From: Chitinophagales bacterium
GTDB taxonomy: Bacteria; Bacteroidota; Bacteroidia; Chitinophagales; UBA2359
Direction: 5' to 3'
Length of the DNA stretch: 15,010 bases
Assembly (NCBI GenBank): GCA_020629335.1
Contig: JAHDDN010000099.1
Location: 1 to 15,010, forward strand
Part shown: positions 1 through 6,216 of the stretch, in pieces
Numbering within the stretch: position 1 is the first letter of the stretch
Layout of the letters: each line of letters opens with the position of its first letter
Program-made: the position numbers and the translations under genes
The notes under the pieces: generated by a model
Database searches by the model: none
What the model was told of the DNA's origin: nothing
Seen by the model: only the letters and a program-made list of their open reading frames with translations

Positions 1-26
1 TATAACAAATATTATAAAGTTACCCA

Positions 27-167
27 AAATTTGCGTGAGGGATGGAAGCGGTATGTGGCGGCCATGCTGCGATTTACGGCGCTTAGTGATGTGTAGGCTC
101 CTTAGAGACAAACAGCACTTAGCAGAGTAGGAGCAGTATAGCCACATAAGAGTGGACAGCCCGACCC
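27..167 (-). repeat. Structured intergenic repeat, copy 1 (inverted orientation)
   Basis: Read on the minus strand, this stretch aligns with 5871-6010: both carry a GGTCGGGCT-type start, an identical apical TGTCTCTAAGGAGCCT, and an ATACCGCT...ATCCCT...GCGCAAAT-type end (CGCAAAT here). It can fold as a long imperfect hairpin: 52-59 (TATGTGGC) with 141-148 (GCCACATA), 64-70 with 133-139, 81-88 with 116-123 (one mismatch), and 90-92 with 112-114. The arms differ from copy 2 but stay complementary. It resembles intergenic repeats I recall from Bacteroidota genomes, which I could not verify here. It contains no gene. Confidence 0.75.
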
Positions 168-236
168 TTTCTGATTTTTGGCCAGCATTGTAGGGGCGGA
201 TCTATGTGTCCGCCCTCTGGCCAAAATCAGAAAGGG
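165..236. repeat. Nested double inverted repeat (palindrome inside a palindrome)
   Basis: The outer arms are 165-185 and 217-236. They are complementary over 20 positions apart from one extra T in the left arm (CCCTTTCTGA... against ...TCAGAAAGGG). Inside them lies a second palindrome, GGGCGGA at 194-200 and TCCGCCC at 209-215, with loop TCTATGTG. The inner element begins ATTGTAGGGGCGG, which resembles the ATTGTAGAGACGC motif at 14992-15004 and the degraded copy at 5698-5724. This suggests a small palindromic element sitting in the loop of an older hairpin. It borders the end of structured repeat copy 1. Confidence 0.8.
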
Positions 237-389
237 ACACGCCCAAATAAAAAAAAATCATTTTAAGAAAGTCGTGTAAAAAAGAAACATATGGATATAT
301 CCTTTCGTAAGAAAAAAAGATGAAAAAGGTGTTAAAAAAAGAAATATCGGCATAATAGCTGCACCTTTTAAAATGAAAAACATACACAT
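237..389 (+). other. AT-rich leader upstream of the first A gene
   Basis: This 150-base A-rich stretch separates the repeats from the first gene. No clear Bacteroidota promoter (TTG, then about 20 bases, then TAnnTTTG) could be found, although the promoter for 390-2240 presumably lies here or in the repeats upstream. No Shine-Dalgarno sequence precedes the ATG at 390. A seven-codon reading frame (373-396, M-K-N-I-H-I-C-stop) overlaps the A1 start codon and may be chance. No other gene is seen. Confidence 0.4.
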
Positions 390-2240
390 ATGCTAGATAA
401 ATACTCTAATTACTTGATTTTATTTACCTTTTTTGTTTTAAATACTGTTTTCATTCTTTTAGGAACAGAAATTGCCACTGCGCAGTGTTCAGATAGTGGG
501 AATTATTGGAATAAAAGTTGGAAATCTTGTACAACTAGTCCCAATCCTAATCCTATAAGAGGAAACTCACATTGGATTATGTATGAGTTTCAGACTAATC
601 AAAATATTGACTCGACTCATATTTGGAATGCTAATAAAGTAGGGGAGAGCCAATATGGTATTAATGAGGTGATCGTAGATTATTCTACTGATGGTAGTAC
701 CTGGGAAGAATTGGGTACTTATAACTTTCCGCAAGCTTCGGAATTAGATACTTATCAGGGTTTCACAGGCCCTAATTTCGGAGGAGAATACATAAAGAAA
801 ATTGTTTTCACGATTGTTTCAACTCATGGAACTGGTGATTGTGCTTCTGTATCTGAAGTACAATTTAAGGTAACAGATGAAGTTTGTAATGGCGTATTAG
901 ATGAATGTAATGTTTGTGATGGTCCTGGCGCTCCAACTTGGTATTTGGATGCCGATAATGATGGAAAAGGAGATGCCAATGTTACTTTAGTAGATTGTTT
1001 ACAACCAACAGGTTATGTCATGGATAATACTGACCCATGTGATGATGGTACCTTAGGTTGGTCAGATATGGCGACCCTATTTGATGAAAACAATTGTACG
1101 AATTGTCATAATTCAGTCGCAATGACTAGTGGCTTGAATTTGGAGTCTTATCCAAGTTTTATGTCAGGAGGAGATAATTGTGGGCCTTTCATAACAGTGG
1201 GTACCACTCTTTCAGAAATTATATTAGTAGGCAACGTTAGTTGTAATAATGGAACGGTAGAAACATCGATGAATACAAATGTCGGTTTTGCTATTAGTAT
1301 GGATGAAATTGCTCAAATACAGGAATGGATAGATTCAGGCGCGCCAGAATATTGTTATGATGCTTGTAGTGGCACCTTAGATGAGTGCGGTGTTTGTGAT
1401 GGCCCTGGAGAAAGTACTTGGTATGCAGATTTAGATGGAGATGGTTTGGGAGATCCTGCTTCCTCTATTACGACTTGTTTCCCTCCTAATAATTATACAG
1501 ATAATGCAGATGATGGCGATGATACTTGCTTTGGTTTTGGAACAGGTGTATGTGGCGATTGTAGTGGGACAATTTCTAATCAAATCGTAGAGGCAAAGGT
1601 GCTTTTAGAAGGGCCATATATGAGTAGTGGAAACATGCACACTAACCTATTAGATTCTAATCTTTTACCAACAGATCAGCCATTCAATAGAAGCCCTTGG
1701 AATTATGCAGGTACAGAATCAGTAGTAGGCTTTCCGTCAAACGTAACAGATTGGGTATTAGTAGAAGCGAGATGTATAGACGATCCATCGCAATTTATAG
1801 AAAGAAAAGCAGCATTTGTAAGAAATGATGGAACAATTATTAGCCCCGATGGATCAACAGGAGTAGAGTTTTCTTTCCTAAAGCCAGGTTCTAATTATCA
1901 CCTAGTGATCAGAAGTCGTAATCACTTAGCTATTGCTGGAGATAATTATTTAAACATCCCTCAGGTGATGTCTTATGACTTAACTGCCGTTGCTAATGTA
2001 TATGGAGGAAGCACTCAAGTAAGTGCCACTTCAGACGGTTTCCATGTCATGAAAGCGGGAGAATTTAATAGTAATGGTGTTTATACCATTTACGATTTCA
2101 ATTCTTATTATGGAAATTCTTCGCTCATGAATCAGTACTCAGACATCGATTGTAATTTTGATGGTAATGTAACTGTTGCAGATTATAATTTATATCGTAC
2201 CAATGCGAGTGCAATCAGCATTGATTGGTTACAGTATTAA
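390..2240 (+). CDS. A1: secreted discoidin-like / cytochrome c-like / dockerin-like multidomain protein
   Basis: A 616-residue exported protein. Residues 1-31 form a Sec signal peptide ending ATA-Q. Residues about 33-163 resemble an F5/8 type C (galactose-binding-like) domain (HWIMYEF, STHIWNANKVGESQYG, VSEVQFKV). Two Cys-rich DECxVCDG segments, each followed by a WYxDxDxDGxGD stretch like the MopE-type metal-binding motif, lie at about 166-218 and 326-380. Between them is a cytochrome c-like domain with haem motif C236-T-N-C239-H240, a candidate axial Met294 and a closing IQEWIDSGAPEYC. Residues about 400-525 form a beta-rich domain common in secreted Bacteroidota proteins. Residues 585-607 are a dockerin/EF-hand-like loop (DCNFDGNVTVADYN). 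No obvious T9SS sorting tail is visible. It heads a probable A-B-C operon, 56 bases before B1. Haem and calcium binding are inferred from motifs; the substrate is unknown. It is a close paralogue of the protein at 9544-11391. Confidence 0.85.
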   Translation: MLDKYSNYLILFTFFVLNTVFILLGTEIATAQCSDSGNYWNKSWKSCTTSPNPNPIRGNSHWIMYEFQTNQNIDSTHIWNANKVGESQYGINEVIVDYSTDGSTWEELGTYNFPQASELDTYQGFTGPNFGGEYIKKIVFTIVSTHGTGDCASVSEVQFKVTDEVCNGVLDECNVCDGPGAPTWYLDADNDGKGDANVTLVDCLQPTGYVMDNTDPCDDGTLGWSDMATLFDENNCTNCHNSVAMTSGLNLESYPSFMSGGDNCGPFITVGTTLSEIILVGNVSCNNGTVETSMNTNVGFAISMDEIAQIQEWIDSGAPEYCYDACSGTLDECGVCDGPGESTWYADLDGDGLGDPASSITTCFPPNNYTDNADDGDDTCFGFGTGVCGDCSGTISNQIVEAKVLLEGPYMSSGNMHTNLLDSNLLPTDQPFNRSPWNYAGTESVVGFPSNVTDWVLVEARCIDDPSQFIERKAAFVRNDGTIISPDGSTGVEFSFLKPGSNYHLVIRSRNHLAIAGDNYLNIPQVMSYDLTAVANVYGGSTQVSATSDGFHVMKAGEFNSNGVYTIYDFNSYYGNSSLMNQYSDIDCNFDGNVTVADYNLYRTNASAISIDWLQY

Positions 2241-2296
2241 AATTAGAAGAGCTCCTAGCATTAACAAAAACAATAGCTTAAAAATCAAAAAATCCT

Positions 2297-4132
2297 ATGA
2301 AATATACTTTTCTACTAGCTTTTATAACCATCTTTTCCAGTGATTTTGTTTATAGCCAATTCTATGAAGATCATTTTGGAACAGGTAATGACTTTGGCGT
2401 TGTCATTAGTTCAAGCCCAGATGAATCAGGCTATGAGGGAGAAAACTCCCTGAATGGTACTGGTTATTTTGTAGATGAATCTGGTGCTGCCAGATTTTTA
2501 GGACAAGCTGCTTTAGGTGCCAATTATGAGACGATACAATACGTATCTCAAATTGGTATAGATGCATGGATAGATGAGCAAATGGCATTGCCTTCTAGTT
2601 CCTATTTGGACACTTACGATGAGATTCGAGATCAGGCAATGGATATTATAGGAACGCAATATGCGACACCTGACACTTTTAGAAGAAGAGACTACTTACA
2701 GTTTACTTTCTACGAAAAAGTTTTAAAAGAGCCAGATTTACTACGTCATAAAGTAGCTTTTGCTTTAAGCCAAATACTAGTCAATTCTCATAATATGACC
2801 AACTTAGTTAATCGATCACACGGATTGGCTAGTTATTATGATATATTATATAAAGGTGCTTTTGGAAATTATAGAGACATATTATTTGATGTTACTTTGC
2901 ATCCAGCAATGGGTGTTTACTTAAGTACCTTTCAAAATAAAAGAGAAGATCCATTTACAGGAGTTTTGCCTGATGAAAATTATGCAAGAGAAGTCATGCA
3001 ACTTTTCACCATCGGTTTATATGAACTCAATAATGATGGAACAAGAAAGTTAGATGCTAACGGAGATGTTATTCATACTTATGATATCGAAGATATTCAA
3101 GAGTTAGCCAAAGTATTTACAGGCTTTTCGGGAGGTGCTTATGACTTGGATTTCTATCCTCAATACACTGGGCAAGTGCCAGCTTTCAATGGCAGCTTTG
3201 CTTTATTTGATTTGACAGTACCTATGAAGGTGCATATTCAACATCACGAACAAGGATCAAAAGTTATGATTGATGGTTCTGTGATACCGCCTGGTCAAGG
3301 AGGTGTACAAGATATCAATGATGCCTTAGATGTATTATTCGCACACGATAATGTAGGTCCATTTATTAGTAGCAGATTAATTCAGCACTTAGTAAAATCT
3401 AACCCTACACCTCAATATGTCAATCGAGTAGCGAGCGTATTCAATGATAATGGGAGTGGAGTAAAAGGCGATTTAGAAGCAGTAGTTAAATGTATATTGA
3501 CTGATCCAGAAGCTAGAAGTTGTGAATGGATAAATGATGCCGCAAGCGGTAGATTAGTACAACCAGTAGAAAGGTTTACTAATTTATTTAGAGGATTTGA
3601 TATTAGTAGTCCTTCAGGCAAATTATGGTACTTAGATTTCAATTATACTTTTGGGAAAGTAGAGCAATCTTTCATGGCTTCCCCAACAGTATTTAATTTC
3701 TTTACGCCATTTTATGCTGAAGAAGAATATGTAGGAGCGAATAATATGGTCTCTCCAGAGTTCCAAATTCTGCACTCTACATCAGGTATTAACTATATCA
3801 ATTTAATAGAGAATGCAATAAAGATTAGACCATTCATTAATCGAACAGGCACGCACCCAACGCTCCCTTACCTTGGAAATGATTTAACGGATACACCATC
3901 TTTAGATTTTACAGATGAAATAGCAGTTTATAATAACGACGGCTTAAGTGCGCTAATTGATCGACTTGATCTTATTATAGCTAAAGGACAATTAGATCCT
4001 GGAGTAAAGAATACAATCATAGCCTCAATTGGACTCATGTTAATAGATGATCCAGATCTAACAGCAGAAGATGTTGTCAAGGAAGCACTATATTTTATTA
4101 TGATGTCGCCTAATTATATGATTTTGAAATAA
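2297..4132 (+). CDS. B1: Sec-exported DUF1800 family protein
   Basis: A 611-residue DUF1800 (PF08811) protein. A signal peptide covers about residues 1-20 (MKYTFLLAF...VYS-Q). A conserved block, YEDHFGTGNDFGV...LNGTGYF, follows and precedes the DUF1800 core. Core landmarks are AARFLGQAALG, LRHKVAFALSQILV, GAFGNYRDILFDVTLHPAMG, the family signature PDENYAREVMQLFTIGLYEL starting at residue 225, DIEDIQELAKVFTGF, and NPTPQYVNRVASVF...ILTDPEAR. These are strong family matches. No enzymatic reaction is established for DUF1800 to my knowledge, so none is given. It commonly sits beside a DUF1501 gene, as here, where C1 starts 39 bases downstream. It is closest to B3 (11431-13272); B2 is more distant. 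No transmembrane segment is seen after the signal peptide, so a periplasmic or outer location is likely. Confidence 0.9.
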   Translation: MKYTFLLAFITIFSSDFVYSQFYEDHFGTGNDFGVVISSSPDESGYEGENSLNGTGYFVDESGAARFLGQAALGANYETIQYVSQIGIDAWIDEQMALPSSSYLDTYDEIRDQAMDIIGTQYATPDTFRRRDYLQFTFYEKVLKEPDLLRHKVAFALSQILVNSHNMTNLVNRSHGLASYYDILYKGAFGNYRDILFDVTLHPAMGVYLSTFQNKREDPFTGVLPDENYAREVMQLFTIGLYELNNDGTRKLDANGDVIHTYDIEDIQELAKVFTGFSGGAYDLDFYPQYTGQVPAFNGSFALFDLTVPMKVHIQHHEQGSKVMIDGSVIPPGQGGVQDINDALDVLFAHDNVGPFISSRLIQHLVKSNPTPQYVNRVASVFNDNGSGVKGDLEAVVKCILTDPEARSCEWINDAASGRLVQPVERFTNLFRGFDISSPSGKLWYLDFNYTFGKVEQSFMASPTVFNFFTPFYAEEEYVGANNMVSPEFQILHSTSGINYINLIENAIKIRPFINRTGTHPTLPYLGNDLTDTPSLDFTDEIAVYNNDGLSALIDRLDLIIAKGQLDPGVKNTIIASIGLMLIDDPDLTAEDVVKEALYFIMMSPNYMILK

Positions 4133-4171
4133 TAGTCATTCTAAATTTGAAACGAGAAAAAGCAAAATAAA

Positions 4172-5584
4172 ATGGGAAAACATACACATAATAGAAGAGA
4201 TTTCTTAAGCAAAATTTGTGGCGGTTGTGCGGCTTTAGGCGCTACCACACTTTTATCAGGCATCACCAATATGGGCCTACTCAATGCAGCAGCAGCAGCT
4301 AATGCACCACTGGTTAGACCACCAGGAAGTTATAAAGCATTAGTATGCATATTATTAGCAGGCGGAAATGATAGCTATAATATGCTCGTGCCGCGTGGTA
4401 CAGATGAGTACAATGAGTACGCAACTATCAGAACCAATCTGGCTTTAGATCAAGCAGATTTATTGCCAATCAATCCGCTTAATCCTGATGGAAAAGAATA
4501 TGGTTTACATCCTAACCTAAGTAATATTCAAAATTTGTTTGAAACAGGTAAAGCAGCTTTCGTAGCCAATATCGGTGCTTTAGTAGAGCCAACTACAAAA
4601 GCCAATTACCAAGATGATATCAATTTGCCCTTAGGTTTATTTTCTCATTTTGATCAAACACAGCATTGGCAAACCTCTGTTCCTCAATCCATCGACTCAC
4701 TAGGTTGGGGAGGAAGATTAGCAGATATCCTTTACATGAATAATGCGAATCAGAATATCTCGATGAATATTTCTTTGAGTGGTGTTAACCTCTATCAATG
4801 TGGAAATAATGTGCAAGAATATGCCATCCAAAATACTGGTACAGGTAGTGTGGCAATTAATGGTGCATCAAATACCAATTTCTACAATACACTAAAGCGT
4901 CAAACACTCGATAATATCCTAGACGAAACCTATCAAAATATCCTCGAAACGGCTTACGGAAACTCCATAAGTGATTCTAAAAGTAGTTCGATAGAATTTG
5001 GTGCAGCCATCGCAAGTGGTACGCCATTCTCTACTAATTTTGGCGCAGATCGTCTGTCACTAAATTTGGAAATGGTTGCAAAAACTATTGCCGCCAGAGA
5101 TCAATTAGGTATGACAAATCAGATATTCTTCATCAGTATGCCTGGCTTTGATACACACGACAATTTCATGTCAGGACACGGAGGCCTAATGGCCAATCTA
5201 GATGATGCTATCCAAAAATTCTATGATACAATGGTTGAATTAGGGCTGGAAGATAATGTCGTAACTTTCACCATGTCAGATTTCGCCCGTAAATTAATCT
5301 CCAATGGTAATGGTAGCGATCACGCATGGGGAGGACACGCCCTGATGTTAGGAGGCCCAGTCAATGGACAAAAAATTTACGGAGAATACCCAGATCTTTA
5401 CGTAAATAATTCATTAGATATAGGAGCTGGAAGAATCATCCCAACCACTTCTTGTGATGAATATTTCGCAGAATTAGCGCTCTGGTTTGGAGCCTCTTCT
5501 TCCGATCTATACCAAGTGTTACCGAATATCACCAACTTCTGGACGCCAACGGCTACAGGTGGCCCACTTGGTATCCTAATGTAA
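4172..5584 (+). CDS. C1: Tat-exported DUF1501 family protein
   Basis: A 470-residue DUF1501 (PF07394) protein. The N-terminus NRRDFLSK (Arg8-Arg9), followed by a hydrophobic stretch and an Ala-rich end (AAAAANAP), is a twin-arginine signal, so export in folded form is expected. The family is related to the alkaline phosphatase/sulfatase fold (established knowledge). Candidate metal or active-site segments are GGNDSYNM (Gly64-Asp67), GFDTHD (Asp327, His329), MSDFARKL and DHAWGGH (Asp383, His384, His389). The C-terminal PTTSCDEYFAELALWFG block is typical of the family. It is the last gene of the A1-B1-C1 unit and is followed 26 bases later by an intrinsic terminator. In the segment NLYQCGNN a Cys replaces the Arg found in both paralogues. 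Substrate and reaction are unknown. It is a close paralogue of C3: 41 of the first 46 residues are identical. Confidence 0.9.
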   Translation: MGKHTHNRRDFLSKICGGCAALGATTLLSGITNMGLLNAAAAANAPLVRPPGSYKALVCILLAGGNDSYNMLVPRGTDEYNEYATIRTNLALDQADLLPINPLNPDGKEYGLHPNLSNIQNLFETGKAAFVANIGALVEPTTKANYQDDINLPLGLFSHFDQTQHWQTSVPQSIDSLGWGGRLADILYMNNANQNISMNISLSGVNLYQCGNNVQEYAIQNTGTGSVAINGASNTNFYNTLKRQTLDNILDETYQNILETAYGNSISDSKSSSIEFGAAIASGTPFSTNFGADRLSLNLEMVAKTIAARDQLGMTNQIFFISMPGFDTHDNFMSGHGGLMANLDDAIQKFYDTMVELGLEDNVVTFTMSDFARKLISNGNGSDHAWGGHALMLGGPVNGQKIYGEYPDLYVNNSLDIGAGRIIPTTSCDEYFAELALWFGASSSDLYQVLPNITNFWTPTATGGPLGILM

Positions 5585-5610
5585 AAATTTATTAAACATA
5601 AATTCCATTT

Positions 5611-5642
5611 GGCGTAGTCTTCCCCGGCTACGCCTTTTTTTT
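5611..5642 (+). terminator. Rho-independent terminator after C1
   Basis: The stem GGCGTAG (5611-5617) pairs with CTACGCC (5628-5634) across a 10-base loop and is followed by eight T residues (5635-5642). It closes the A1-B1-C1 unit. The terminator after C3 has the same stem with a different loop. Confidence 0.92.
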
Positions 5643-5697
5643 GCCCAATATTAATTTTAATTTGGGCGCACCCCTTCCTAATATTTTCATGCACCAG

Positions 5698-5724
5698 TAG
5701 GGGCAGACCTATGTGTCCGTCCAC
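5698..5724. repeat. Degraded copy of the short TAGGGGCGGA palindrome
   Basis: AGTAGGGGCAGACCTATGTG followed by TCCGTCC matches the inner palindrome at 191-215, including the ACCTATGTGTCCG-type centre. The arms GGGCAGA and TCCGTCC are no longer perfectly complementary, which suggests an older, decaying copy. Confidence 0.65.
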
Positions 5725-5782
5725 GAACTATGCTTTTTATATAGTCTAATCTTCCAAGTCCTCTAATTTTACTATTTACTTA

Positions 5783-6010
5783 GGGCGCAACCTGCGCGTA
5801 TAAATAATAAGTGCGTAGCACAACCAAATTAATCATTTATCATTATGCATTAATCATTCGCCGAAGGCGCAGGTCGGGCTATCCGCTCTTATGAGGCTGT
5901 TCGCTAGTAAGTCCGCTAAGGTCTGCTTGTCTCTAAGGAGCCTGCGCATACCTAAGCTCCCTATACTAGCTCTCGACGCCTCATACCGCTCCTATCCCTT
6001 GCGCAAATCC
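5783..6010 (+). repeat. Structured intergenic repeat, copy 2 (most complete)
   Basis: The element starts with GGGCGCAACCTGCGC and TCATT-rich sequence, then a CGCC-GAA-GGCG mini-hairpin. The main hairpin spans 5867-6004. Its stems are GCGCAGG (5867-5873) with CTTGCGC (5998-6004, one G-T), TATGAGGC (5890-5897) with GCCTCATA (5978-5985), GCTAGTA (5903-5909) with TACTAGC (5964-5970), GCTAAGGT (5915-5922) with ACCTAAGC (5950-5957, one A-A mismatch), and TGC (5924-5926) with GCA (5946-5948). The apex is TGTCTCTAAGGAGCCT. Bases 5840-5893 match 14876-14929 at 52 of 54 positions. It fills most of the gap between the terminator and the next operon. It contains no open frame worth calling. Confidence 0.8.
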
Positions 6011-6158
6011 CCAAAGCAAGCATAAATTTTTCACAAATAAGCTTAAGATATAATGTACAAATTATTGCGATTTATCGAAAATAAGTATGCTAAATTGAAT
6101 TAGGTGAAAAAAAGACAAAAATTGATGTGGTAACAATGAATAAGCTCTATGTGGATTC

Positions 6159-6190
6159 TTGTTAATTTATTATCTTAGATCATATTTTAA
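6159..6190 (+). promoter_or_regulatory. Possible Bacteroidota-type promoter for the B2 unit
   Basis: TTG (6159-6161) lies 21 bases before TATTTTAA (6183-6190), which is a partial match to the Bacteroidota -7 box TAnnTTTG. Transcription would start only a few bases before the gene at 6217. The match is incomplete and the surrounding 6011-6210 stretch is AT-rich, so chance is a real possibility. Nothing else is seen between 6011 and 6210. Confidence 0.25.
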
Positions 6191-6203
6191 GCTTTTAAAA
6201 CCT

Positions 6204-6209
6204 AAAGGA
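6204..6209 (+). promoter_or_regulatory. Shine-Dalgarno-like AAAGGA that favours the ATG at 6217
   Basis: AAAGGA ends one base before the ATG at 6211 but seven bases before the in-frame ATG at 6217. The second ATG has the usual spacing and gives a signal peptide starting MRLIFF, much like B1 and B3. This supports 6217 as the start. Confidence 0.5.
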
Positions 6210-6216
6210 TATGCCT

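Noticed and set aside
202..387. A 61-codon minus-strand open frame upstream of A1
   Set aside because: It is rich in Phe and Tyr because it reads A-rich spacer in antisense, it overlaps the nested palindrome, and it shows no domain or recognisable start context.
240..389. Promoter for A1
   Set aside because: No TTG and TAnnTTTG pair with suitable spacing was found; a site must exist but I cannot place it.
4172..5584. Calling the DUF1501 proteins sulfatases or phosphatases
   Set aside because: The fold relation is plausible, but no sulfatase CxPxR or alkaline phosphatase DxS nucleophile motif is clearly present, so no reaction is assigned.
5398..5724. A 108-codon minus-strand open frame across the end of C1 and the terminator
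   Set aside because: It runs antisense to the conserved DUF1501 C-terminus and through the terminator and a repeat, and its composition does not look protein-like.
5783..6010. CRISPR array or tRNA-like gene in the repeat-rich gap
   Set aside because: There is no regular repeat-spacer alternation, and the hairpin lacks a cloverleaf, a T-loop motif and a CCA end.
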